From: Sthenelais limicola
Taxonomy: Eukaryota; Annelida; Polychaeta; Phyllodocida; Sigalionidae
DNA length: 64,000 nucleotides
Assembly: GCA_942159475.1 (NCBI GenBank)
Contig: OW804095.1
Location: 53,968,773 to 54,032,772 of the forward strand
Direction: 5' to 3'
This document shows, piece by piece, positions 34,401-46,880 of the stretch (the stretch's first letter is position 1; each line of letters begins with the position of its first letter). A program made the translations under genes and the position numbers. The notes under the pieces were generated by a model. It was not told where the DNA came from and searched no databases. It saw only the letters and a program-made list of their open reading frames with translations.

Positions 34401-34783
34401 ATTTAATTTATTTTGACTAGAAGAAAAAATAAGATTTAACATGAGCATCTTATTGATCAGCTCGGGCTGTTTTAGTGTCTCAGCTATCATATTAGTGCAT
34501 GCGACTACTTCTGAGGCGATTTTATGGTATCACTTTCGCAGGGCTGGGAGGTGGATTTCACATGGATAATTTGCATAGGTATTACGTAACTGAATGCCAG
34601 GAAATGGGAGGAAAATACAGAAGAGTAGTTAAGATAGAATAGAAAATTATACGTTCCAATCCTAGTATGGGATACAGGTATGTTACAGAAAGATAAAGGT
34701 ATCATTAACTGTGTGTATACATTCATAAACTGCATGTATATGTTCACTGTGATACGTTAATGTACTTATTTATGCAATTACAG
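31434..34783. other. Probable 5' UTR intron with small repeats
   Basis: A perfect 11-bp hairpin (CACCAACTCGG) lies at 31520-31547. An 82-bp direct duplication (32109-32190 and 32248-32329) has one mismatch. An AATAGTAATATATAAAAA pair lies at about 32,571 and 32,635. A CGCGAAAATAAAT-type inverted repeat lies at 33500-33564. No coding exon seen. Confidence 0.5.
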
Positions 34784-34793
34784 GTGAAAACGA

Positions 34794-37700
34794 ATGGCTG
34801 GATTGCGCGACCGTTCCACTGTGGACATGGAGTCAGAAAGACGTACATTTGGACTAAGCTCCACTATGCCCAACCTAGAGTACTCAACATCGTATAGTGG
34901 GGCTCTTTCTGATGCCCCAGCTTCTCACCACGCCCTCAGTACCGCCTACGATGACTTGAAAAAACGCTATAATGACTTGCAGGGTAAATACACGCAGGTA
35001 TGGCTATATCTCAGACAGTTTATCACCATAATTATGAAATTCCATTGCAATAAAGTGGGTGCGATACAAAATATTATCATACTTAACAATAAAAAATGCA
35101 GTTGTCTAAAAATAGCGTCACAAGATTCGCGCGAGTTCACTGGTAGCTCTACTGGTGCCCCCATGGTGGACGTTATGCGAACTAAAATTTGTTGACAGGC
35201 CCTGAACAATGTCAGACAGGCACACATTGTCACACAGGCTTATTTACCGAGTAGTTACTCAGAGTTATAATGGTGAGGTTTTCATTTAATATTTGGTCAC
35301 ATTTTAAGGACATTTGATTAAATATAGAATGGAACTCGCTGCTCATAACTTTGATAAGAGATATTAAAATATGTATTCTAGAAGTACTGAAAATGTTTTT
35401 TTCTAACTTTGTGACACAATCTTAGATGAAAGGGATTTAATTCTTCCTCCTGGTTCCTGGTTTGTGTTCCGAATGTGACAATGTGTTGTAATGGAAGAAT
35501 ACATTTTTCATTTTTTTACCCAATCTTGTCAGACGGCCAAACAGCTGAGGGAAGCGCATCGTCGTGGAAGTAGCCCCGACATTAGCACTTTAACTCCTGC
35601 ATCACCACGTCACATGACGTCATCGAGGTCGCCAGGACGAGCGCTGGAGCTGGAAAATGGCGACATCACACCTAGTGACTGGAACCTCGTGCTTAAGGAG
35701 CGCGACCTGCTAGAACGTCATGTTTCTGAATTAGAACATAAGCTTTCGGAATCTGCCAACCAACAGGCCGAATGTGAACACGAGAGCAAACAGCTACGAG
35801 AACATGTGTCTAGGCAGGAGGTACGTTCATTGAATTAGTATTAATCGGCTCAGACTTCTGAAGTTTAGAAGCTGCTTATAGAGAGTTAGCAGTTTTACGT
35901 ATGACTTTCTTCTTATACAGAGGGAGAGACAGAGAGGTTTAGGCACATGTGACTAATTATGCATAAGCATGGCCCCTGTGTAATAGAGGGGCTGGGAGTA
36001 GTTTAACTATCACCTTTGATAGTAACAGCTGGAAGAATTCATAATTATTCCAGAAGCTAGGTCACCTTATTGTCAATCTTTCACCTTATGTAATTTTTTA
36101 AAAAAAAAATCCAATCCAATCAATCAAACGTTGCTGACTAGTGACCAGCCAATCATATAGTAATATTCTAAAATTATGGCTTTTACGGCTATACAACAGT
36201 ATTCGGCGATGTCCCCTATAACTTCATACTAATTACTCAAAACACATATGCTCCAAAGCTCTATATTTAGTAAAGAAAACAAATTAAGGACTGATTAAGG
36301 GTTGATCCCAACACCAATTATTTTGTTTTTGTTTCCATAACCATTCAATGACTATTTTGTTTTATACTGTCGGCCTAATCATGCCCCATGTTCTACTACT
36401 ACGAAGGGATTATCATTTGATTTCTTGGGCCCTAATTAGAAGTCGATGTGAAAGGGTGGACGGTCATGCATATCTTGCGAACCCCCTGTCATTTCGTTCT
36501 CTCCATCTAATTGCAGGAGGATTTGCGTCATAGTCAACAACTACTTCTCAGGTCTGAAAACGAAAATGAAGAAATCCGTAAGCAAATGACCTTGGTTAAA
36601 CGTCAACTGAAGCAGGGAGACACTGAGAGGGACAGGGAGAGGATGAGAGACCTTAGATCTCTTAGTCCCGCTGCCGGTGCAGCCTATGGCCAGAATTCTT
36701 TGAATAGTTCCCTAGATTCTTCTACACTTGGTAGATCTAGTTTATCAGCTGGTATGTTGGCTACAATTTTATAATAGGTTTTAAAATTTGAATCCCTAAG
36801 ACGGTGAATATCTTTTAGGGATAATTTGTTTTTACAATTTTATAATAGTCGACGTTTTTTAGTAAGAATTGTTTACTGATTTGATGCAATGTCTTATCAT
36901 TTATTGAAGTTGGCAATAGACAGAAATCAACTTATGTATATATCCACTACCCGAGATTTGTTTTAAATACTCTCACGTCGCAAGATATTTACTTGAATTA
37001 TTTTTCATATTCTGCTTATAAAACTACTTCATACTGACGTATCTTACACTGACATGTGCGTTTTGTGTAAACTCTTTGTATATCTATTCCAACAGCTGGG
37101 AGTCTAGAGCATGAGGAACTGGCATCTATTGTACAAACTACAGTCAACGTAACTCACCAGATGAAGGAGTTATTGTCTGTTGTCAACAAACAACGGGACG
37201 TTATCAAAATGCTCTACAAACGTCTGCATGATGAACGAGGTGATCGGCGTTTTTATCCTTCTTTTGGTCATTTATTTGATATTTGAAATATTAAAGTTAA
37301 GCCAGCTTTTTAAATTTGAGTCAGTCCAAACACATTGACGATTGTATTTGACCCAAAACGAAAAAGTATAATTAATTGCATTGGTAATGGGAAAAAAATG
37401 CATTGGTAAGATTGTTAACCATGAGAACAATTGATGAATGGAAATCTTCTTTAAATAACGAATTCTCCCACTTTTTAGAACATCTTGGTCTTTACTATAA
37501 CATTTCACTTTTCCCTCCACAGAGATGTTTCATCGGCAACTAGAAGCGCAACGGCAAAATAGCGAATCAGCCCCTTGTGGTATCGGTGCTCGTCCTAAAA
37601 TCAGAACCCCCGTGGGAGCCACAGCTCATGGGGCAGCTGCTGTAGGCCCTGGCTGTCCACAAGCTCTCCCACCTTCTGGACGTTCGCAAATAGTGAACGC

Positions 37701-38856
37701 CGTGCCCTGCTCTGAGGATGTGACCAGAGGAAACCCTGCCATGTTCCGGCCTCCTCGACAGAGAGAAACAGGAAAAATCGGTCAACACGACCTCCACTCA
37801 CCTGTGGAGTCTGGGGGCTTAATGAGGTCCCCGGAAAGGGGCTTGAGGAGTAGAATTGTGACTGAGAGACATAGCGCCCCCGCCGCGGCCCCTATTGGTG
37901 GGGGCCGACACCCTCTACCACCGAGCGAATCGCCTCCCATGGATCATGAGTTAGAGTCTCACTACGACGACCTTACGATTGGTGGAGGGGTGGATGTGCC
38001 CTGGGAGAGAAGGCACCACGAGGAGGATAACAAGTCAGAAACTGAGCCACTTCTTCCTTCTCCCCGTCGCCTCGGGAGGAACGAGTCAATGGAGCATCTT
38101 CATGATGATAGTCCACCTCTCACCTCCCTTGGGGACCTTGGAGATAGCACTAGTGGCTCTGGTTCTACGCTCCGCGGCACCGACCCAGAATCTGACTATG
38201 ATTTACCTGACCACAGTCCACGTGCCAGTAGTGTGGGCTACCAGGAGATGAAGGATGACGACAATGCTAGTAGCACAGGAGAACCTGACCACGGCCGACG
38301 TGAGGCTAGTTCACCACGGCCCTACCACCACCATCACCACCCACGGCCACCACACAATTATGGGGACCTCGGGGGTGGAGGGGTTGATGTCGAGACATTG
38401 CCAGCAGTCATTAACGCAGACAATGATGCAAATATGAACCAACATAGCTCTGCCGGCATGCCCAGAATGTGGGCTCCAGCTACCTCAAACAACACTCAAG
38501 CATCATCAACCCAGTCTTCCACCAGTGCCATGGCCACAGGTGCGGGAACCACCGTCGCCCCGACCAACCCAGTTGCACCTCCTCGTCGCCAGTACACAAG
38601 GGTTGCCGTAGAACGAGGGAGTGGGGAGGAAGACACGAGGAACTGTCCAGTGTGCACCGACGATTTCCCCTCGCACATGGCCATGGAGGAGTTTCAGAAA
38701 CATGTACTGGAATGTCCTGGCCGTCCGGAGAGGATTTGTCCCATGTGTGACACGTCATTCCCCGACGAGGTCTCACAAAGTGAGTTTGAGCGACACGTAA
38801 ATGAGCACTTTGAAGATGACGTTACAATACAAAACTATGAAATCCTCCAGTCGTGA
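34794..38856 (+). CDS. TBK1-adaptor homologue (TANK/AZI2/TBKBP1 family) with two C-terminal zinc fingers, complete coding region, 5 exons
   Basis: In vertebrates these cytosolic adaptors hold the kinase TBK1/IKK-epsilon in innate signalling and autophagy. Coding exons 34794-34997, 35533-35820, 36517-36751, 37096-37239 and 37523-38856 are in phase and give 734 aa. The N-terminal helix ASHHALSTAYDDLKKRYNDL (near residue 45) closely follows the ASHFAL-TAY-D-K-R block of AZI2 and TBKBP1. Coiled-coil segments follow in exons 2-4, including HQMKELLSVVNKQRDVIKML. A long disordered, Pro/His-rich region fills exon 5. The end has two fingers: C665-x2-C668, H684, C688, then C696-x2-C699, H715, H719 (CPMCDTSFPDEVSQSEFERH), like the single finger of TBKBP1 and the pair in TAX1BP1. 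No SKICH domain is present, which argues against TAX1BP1. The 5' UTR is spliced (acceptor at 34,783). Confidence 0.82.
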
Positions 38857-41500
38857 AAGGTTGAGAGCATTCAGAGCAAGGGTTGTGGAGACATGTTAGG
38901 GAAAGGTGCTGGTACTTAAGCTGTTTGTACAAGATGTCCTGGTAGTGTTTTGTTGCTAATGGAGGGATGGTCTTGAGATTCCATATGATCTAAATGATTT
39001 TTTTCTCACGATTTCTGACGTCTCATATGATGTGTTGGTCCTATTTTTGACCAACCTCGTTCCATAGAATCAAAATTCATTGTTGAAACCTTGCAGACGG
39101 GTGCTGCTAAATTTCCACGCGAATGGCCATCCTCAAACTAATAGAAACATTAATTAGGTGAAATACGTCGATGTTCTGATAATGATTACCCCGTTGTAGA
39201 GGGAAAGCATTTTCACAACATTAGACTAATCCTTATTTACAGTTGTACTAAATTCGTATCACAATTACCTTTGGAATTCTAAGTAAATTTGTTTAGGTAA
39301 ATTTATGAGTAGTTTCTTAATACAAGAGTTTGAGACACATGTTCCTTGTGCTTTTTTATGACTTTGATTCAAAATGCTCAGTGTTATAGAAAAGTCCAAT
39401 AGACCCAGACGTTTCTCAATCCACAGCAACCCCTCAATCCCTTGAAGAAATGTGTGTGTATAAAAAGGCGCCTTGGACGTCTTGAGTGCCATTTAATTGG
39501 ACCCCTAAAGAGACGTCTTTTTTCGTGATACAGATTCATTCCATTTTGGAACATGAATCAAAAATGTTTCTTTCGGAATCCTGGGTAACATTGAATGTCG
39601 TTTTCGGTTGATGCCTTCGGATATTTTGAAATTTAATGAAGAAATTATACCTTCCGAACTTATTCCTGGAAGGTATATTGTAGATATACTTCTTTTCATA
39701 CGCAGAGACATATTAATTACTGGCATTTATTCTGGAAACCATAGTACAGATTCTGGCACAGGGAATGTGACATTTTCAGTGTTATTAAGAACTGTGAATA
39801 TTGGACGATTCTATGTTCGTTATTTATTACCATTGATGTGCACAGTTTTCTTTTTAGTTTTTTTTTCAGACCATGGTTGTCAGATAACTGTCGAATTTAT
39901 ATATGCCATATGTCTGTCGTGATACATGTTAATGATATAAAGGTCTAATCATTTAGGTTTGGATACATCTTACGTTTATTTATCAAAATTTACTTAACTA
40001 TGTGCCTGGTCAGACGCATCAATAATACTAGGTTATTACATAGGTCTGGCGAAACCAATATCAACTACTACTTTTCCATCTTTCTCCAAAATTTGACCCA
40101 CGATTTGTTTTCTAATAGATATTAGAACGTCCTTCAAAAGTCGGGACTGACTGACTCAGATCATGTCTCTCCTGCTATGTTAACTATTTCACGATTGGTT
40201 GCCGTCCTTTACTATCTTCACTGCTGCCCAAATGCGACCATGAATTTGGACAAAATAAACTCGCCTAAATCTTTTTACTATCCTTCGACCCTATTAACTA
40301 CCCTCAAGTTTTGAAAAATATGGACTCGCCTACGATAGCAAACATTTGTGAAACGGTAGTACCTTTCAAAGTGTATGTTGGTGAAATCTAATGGATTGAA
40401 TTAAAGATGAATGAACACCGTTTCGTAGACGTACTGTGAGTGAGTCAATTAACTAGGTCGCGTGGGGAAAGATATTTTTTACATGCCGACTTGAGTAGAA
40501 TCTTTCTTGGTTTTAAATTTTGGTATTTTGTAATCTTATTTCGTCTTCTGCAAGTATCTAAATAGATCAATTTAAAAAGGCGGTACTATATATATCCACG
40601 GACCAATGCTGAATATTTATCATGGTTTGCGTCGGACCTTGTATGGGTTGATTTTATTTCTCCCCGATTTCTATCCAGAAAAGTTAGAATTAAAACAATC
40701 CGGATGTCTTTGTCATTGTGATCGGGTGAGATGTGACGTGTATCAATTCTCATTCGTCGGTTATCCTGTGCTGTTAAGACTTGTAAACCTTATTAAATAG
40801 ATTTCCCTGTATCCCAGTTATATTAATATGTTTTTCTCCAATCATGGAAATTGAAAGAGAGCTTAGGATATTCCTGGCAAAAACAACAGTGACTTTAGAA
40901 AGTATTAACTTCATTAGAAGACCTCTACATTTGAGTTCAGTCTTAATGCAAATGGTCTATTGATTGTGAATGTACATCGATGATAATGTAAATAGTCTAC
41001 GTTAACTTGTGATGGTGTATATTGATTATGGGTTGGTGCAAAGATGGCGGCTTATATACTAATGTAATGCTATACAAATTAAGACACTACTTTTTCATTA
41101 AAGTGTCCCGTGATATCCACTGAAAGACCTACCGTGAGCCCTCCCTAAGCCTGAGGTATTGCCCCGAGATGCATAATCATGAGGGTCATTGGTGATAAGG
41201 TGTTGAATCATATCAATAAGTCTTAAAGATAAAGCTCTACTTGTTAAAACTTAAGGCAATACATGGGCATTATTCTCATGTGTGCCATTTTGTTAGTGAT
41301 GTTTGTTAACTCTGGTTTGATAATGATTGACATGACTGGAAACCATCGATTAACATTGTTAAAAACGTGTGCCTTCTTTTGTCTTCGATATTCCTGTACT
41401 TTAGTTACCTTCATTTTCTTTCCGGTGTTTTTTTTATTGTTTAGGCTTCTGTATATTGAGTATATTAAATTCTGCATGACCCTGACTTTGGTTTGATATT
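38857..41500 (+). other. Probable 3' UTR and downstream flank of the TBK1-adaptor gene
   Basis: No exon seen. AATAAA-type words occur, for example near 40,254, but no clear cleavage site can be chosen. Small ORFs here have no domain character. Confidence 0.3.
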
Positions 41501-44500
41501 CTCCCTTTTATTTGAAGTATTTGGCAGTACTTTTATTCATTCAGTGAAATTAAGTTATGCCATTCTTATCAATATCGTATGCAAGATTACTGTCAAGACC
41601 TGTCCTCTTGGTTCCAGTTTTTAAAGGTCTGTTTATATTGTTATTCTTAAGACTATAACGTGGAAACTAGTTAAAATATTTCACTTTCAAAAAGTTTTAT
41701 TTTGAATCTGGTAGTAAGGCTTTGATATTGTTTTTAATAAAAAAACAGTTATATTGATATTGGTTGTAATTAATGCATTTATATGTCTATCGACTTGTAC
41801 AATAATCCTAGGCAATTTATAGTGAGATAAACTTCAGGATCACAAGGTGATCTGACAAGTTGTCTTTTCAAACCGCTACCCTTATGGATAACCACCACAT
41901 CTATATATATAGGCGTGACACTTGTGGTTGTCACAGAATGGGTGTCATATTATATACTTAAGTTTATTTAATAGATATTATAAATTGTATCAGTTATAAA
42001 AGGAAGCCTATTCTATTTTGGTACCTTTAATATAAGAATATAAAAAGTAGTTCTGTATTGTTTGCGATCATTTTGAGTTTTTTATTGATGACATAACATT
42101 TTTAGCAAATGGCAAATTTGCTTTAGATAACTCGCACTTTATGAAAGTGATACCAAATTTATATGGTGCGTTCTACGGCTTAAACCATAGAAAGTTTTAT
42201 ATTGGCAGAAACTAGTGGTCTTTAAGAAGTAGGTCTTGTATGGTTTTGAAAGGCACTGGCAAAATGACCATAATAATTTTATCCATGTAGCCAATTGGTA
42301 GACGATTTAACACCTTCATTTTAACCTGTATATTCAAATTGAGGGCGTCTCGTACGAGGTACTCGAGTATCCTTTAATCCAGGGCTTTGTTCTGAGATTC
42401 AGGTACGTTTTATCTAGCCTTATATCGAAACGTATAGATTAGAGGGGGAGTATCCTCAGCATATTTATTCAATTCTAAAACATATTCCTTGTAGAATTAA
42501 GATGAAAGCATGATGTCGACTTGTCTTGGTTTGATCAAATAGACACAGTTCATCCCAACTAATCTTTTAGCATTCGGCGCATCAAGAACATCGAGCAATT
42601 TTAGTATTACATAACTTTTATCAAATTAATCTTTCTTGTATATAATTCCTTTGTCATGTCGGTGTTTGTGAACAGACACAAACTACATTGGAAGAACAAT
42701 CCCACTAGCTGCTCTAACCGCTTGTCGGCCACGGCATTAAATCGCTATCACTCACTCACCTTTCTGACCACGATAAATCTTGTCCTTGTTACCTTTAAAA
42801 TGTCTACACCCTCTTCACATATATCGCAGTCTTCCCGAAAATAAATGATAGGGTTCTTCGAAAATGAGCTAGAGCTGCAATTCCTGCTATTATAATTTAA
42901 TTTTCTTCTGGCCATGAGAAAGGAATGGAATGAAAACTTTAAAACATCTGAGACTCCCCATCTCAAAATTTGTTCCCAGCCACATTTGACACCGATTTAG
43001 TAGAATGTTGTAGCCTTCACACTTGCATACATTTAAGCCGCCAACATTACTTTGGAAATATCTCTGTCCCCACAAAGCCTATTGCGATTCCTGTCAATTT
43101 TCTCATGAGTCCATCTCCGTATTCTTTGCCACAATCATAACTTCACGGTACACTTGTTATGGGATCCGCCTATACGATAGACTTTGGAGGATGTTTTAAT
43201 CGTCTCCTGTCATTTATTTTCCTCCATAATATCCTGGGACATTATACCACTAGGACAAGGCATTTGCTGGTCTGTTAGGTATATTTGGTTAATTGTTTAC
43301 TCGATCTGTATCGACGGTAACAGGGTCGGTCTCTCCGGCGGGCAGTGAAATGGCGTTGTAGGAAGGCCGCTGCCGCTGAGTGATTTCTCAAGAGCGGCAT
43401 CTCGCCTGTGTCCTGTGCCTTGGCATTTGATCATTCCTCTTTTGAAAAGTTAATATAGAAAAGTAGTTAAATCGTGTGCATGTGCATTATACGCACGAAT
43501 AAAAAATATTTAACTATATGATGATGACCATAAAATAGATATACATTATATTCAGAACACGATGGGTAGTATAACGACTATCAAAAGAAATTAATCCATT
43601 TGAACTCTTAGCTCTCAGTTCCAATATTCAGACAGCAAACTCATTCCAAGCAAGTAGTTCTTTCTATATGAAATGTAAATTACACATTTCACGTGCCAGG
43701 TTAAGTCTTGTTAATAGGGAACACAAACAATAAATTATATCTGCTATTTTCTCATCGTCGCAACTACGTGTAAAGGGAACGTTTCTCTGCATATCATACA
43801 CAGAGAATCGGTTGTTTGATAACCTTCCTCCTTGTTCCAGTTTGTTTAAATTTAATAGCGACCCCTTGCTTTCGGCTGTAAACTCTGAATTAAAATCAAG
43901 AGGACTTATTTTATCAGAGAAAATTGGCTTCCGATGTCATGTGATTCAATTCTCTTTTCCGTGATCAAACTGAAAACAGAATGTTGGCGTGTGCTGTAGC
44001 TTTGTTAAATTAATGACTTGTCTTGCCATGTACTAGGTACCTTAATTTGACTAATTATTGCACAGATTTGGCATATCCTTGACCCCTTGTAAGACCTTAG
44101 CCCGATCACGTTGGTCAATTAGTCAGTGCCTTCTCAGTACGAACCCATGTATTGCACGCTGATTACAGACGCACAGATTAATTCATATTGCATCCCATTG
44201 ACTTGCTATGGAGACATGTCAATGCCTTAAAACAACCCATCGCATGGTTATAAGTGTCTCTCTCCTCTTTGTTTGTAGTAGGCCTGGTAACATTTATTTC
44301 CATATAAACAATTGACATTGGAAATTGGTAAACCTTTCTGTACATTTACATATCTTCCAGGATGTACGACAAAAATCGCTGATCCCCAATCTATGTTGCA
44401 AAGTGTGTATACTTAGCAAGGTTGCTTTTTCCAAAATGTGTTAGCTTAATATTCTTTAAACCTTCTGTATACATGGGATATCGCAATCCGGTTGTGAACA

Positions 44501-46480
44501 TTTGGTTGTGTGTCATTATATTTGTTTGCAAGAAATCAAGATGGGTATTAATTAAAACTGACAGAACCGCATTTCTTTATTGAAGGAAATTAGTGGTATA
44601 TATATGTTACTGTTAACATGTATTTTTCTTTTTATATAGAACCCTTTTATCAAAGGATTTTCGGAATTATTGTCACTGAAACCATTTTGACCCGATCATT
44701 GTTTTGTTAGTGTTTATTCTGATATTCAAGTACAATATGAAAATCATAGTTGCGGATTTCGTGCTTGGTATGAAATATGTATTTAGTTTTAATTATAATT
44801 AAATAGGAATTCGTTAAATGTTGTGAACTTATGCCATATGCAAACCTAACCGATGTATTTAAGATGGTGGAAGAAGTTTTCTTCGCCTTCTGAAAGGTTC
44901 GTTATTATGTATTGTTAATTCAAATTTTAGTTTTTAAGTAACTGATTTGAATAAAACTCAATATTCTATTCCCTGTTAGTGGTATCCACATCCAACAAGT
45001 AACCTTTAATTTGTGTATGCTAGGGCTTAAAGTGATGACATCCGCGATAGATACATTTCGCTTCAAGAGGTAGTCATGTCTTCTGTTACACTAATCCACC
45101 AACTTGAACTCTTTAAAAAAAATCATGTACCAATAGGACACTAGTTGGCCTGACTATCTATAGACATACCCGATATATAAAATGCCTTGTCACTATTGGT
45201 GTGTCTTTATGTAATACTTCAGTATGTGGTCTGGGAGAGAAAGTTTTAAGGTTAGAAGCTGTTCCCAAAGTTAGATTCTTATATAATATGTGCATCATCC
45301 TTTTTCTCTGGGTGTTTATGGGAGTGTCCTCAACTGTTTGCAGGGAAACAGATATGAAGGTAAACTTTCCTGATATGTGTTTGTTTTAGACGTGGAAATC
45401 CTGTGGTGTTGATCTTACGAGCACCTTTAAGACGCGAGACAGCTTTAATAAAATGACAATTTCTATGCTTGTCTCCTGTTTCATTATGGATGGATTATTT
45501 TTCTATCACATACTATGTTAGAAAATAATGGCCCTTATCATTAATTTCGATATTCCTGCAATATGGCCTATGTATAGAGAGCTGTACTGACAGATCTACA
45601 CTGTTGAACCAAGAAGTAGAGATAAATAGTCTTTGACTGAAGGCCTAAATCCATTGTCGCCTCAAAACGATGTGCGACTTTCCACAATTCTAGAAATCTT
45701 TTAACCAACTGAGAGTGCAGGTTTATAACCCCAAGAAACATTCCTACGATTAACTCTTATCGAAAAAAACATCCCATATTAACTACCGTATTTAAATAGC
45801 TGGATTCTCAGCCATTACGACCCATATAGGCCGCCATGCAGTAAGCGATAAGTGAAGCCACCGCAGGAAAGGATTGCGGCGGGTCTTCGAAAAATAAATG
45901 CAGACTTTTATGAAGCTCTATATAGCAAAAACAAGCGGGAAAAAATCCCATAAAAAAATTGGGCAAATTACTATTCGATGGGTTTATTGGGAAACACGGG
46001 GAAAAAAGAAGAAAATCTTTATAGTTTTTGACCGATGTAACTTGTTATTGTGAAAAAGATACACATGTGTTCAATGAAAAGAAAAACGTGCATTTAGAAT
46101 TTCATAAAACAGTGGGGGCCTTATGGCAACTTGTTAATTTTTATTTTTCAATTGTTATTGGGGTTTTCGAGAGGGCTAATAAAGATAAGACAGGGTGCCA
46201 TTTTTAAAAGCGGGCTCGACCCGCTTTATAATAATGGCTTGGCCCCCGTCGATGCTTTGATGACTGTCATCGCCGCTCAGATTGTCATAAGATCTTACGC
46301 TGAGGCCACCAACGCTGCAATTCCAGTGCACGGCATTTGCTGACCTGACCAAGGGGATTGTTACGCTGCAATCCTAAAATGACATATACTACTCACAGAT
46401 TTCCAATCTCAGATTTGCTATGTAAGCCTATCGTAGGCTTAGTTTTGATCTCGGTAGGCATAGGTAGTGATTGCTGCTGC
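41501..46480. other. AT-rich intergenic DNA
   Basis: No gene recognised. A CG-richer patch at about 43,315-43,420 and a hairpin AAGCGGG-CTCGA-CCCGCTT near 46,208 are the only structured sites noticed. Confidence 0.4.
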
Positions 46481-46489
46481 GTTTTGCAG

Positions 46490-46880
46490 CTGTAGTGTTG
46501 CTTTTGCACTCAATTGTGTGATAGGACCCCTAGTTCGTCGCCAAATGGTCTCCTCCTAGAATCCTTCTATAGTCTTTCTATTGTCCTTCTATAGATTGTA
46601 AGTAAAAGCCTATAGGTTGCCCAATGGTGCCTCCTCCTCCCCCCCCCCTTCCTCTTTGCGTGATAGAACACCTACTGCATTGGGATTGTTGTTTATTGCG
46701 TTATTGCATGATAGGACCCCTACTTCGTTACCAAATAGTTTTCTCCTCCTCCTCCTCCTCCTCCTATAGTCGATGTAAGTAAAAGCCCTATATCTATAGG
46801 TTGCCAAGTGGTCTCCTCCTCCCCCTCTTCCTCCTCCTCCTCTTCGTTGCGTGATTGGACCCCTACTGCATTGCTATAAC
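46490..46880. repeat. Degenerate tandem array with CTC-triplet tracts
   Basis: Three to four diverged units each contain a GTGATAGGACCCCTA-like word, a (CTC)n tract and a TGTAAGTAAAAGCC(C)TATA word. The longest pure tract is CTCCTC... at about 46,742-46,766. The Arg-rich minus ORF over it is an artefact. Confidence 0.75.

Noticed and set aside
38480..38776. ORFs antisense to the TBK1-adaptor exon 5
   Set aside because: They are shadows of a GC-rich coding exon.
34794..38856. TAX1BP1/CALCOCO identity for the adaptor gene
   Set aside because: The zinc fingers are similar, but no N-terminal SKICH domain exists and the first helix matches AZI2/TBKBP1 better.
46131..46343. 70-aa ORF
   Set aside because: No recognisable family, no splice context, isolated in AT-rich DNA.
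46610..46807. Poly-Arg ORF, minus strand
   Set aside because: It is an artefact of CTC-triplet repeats.
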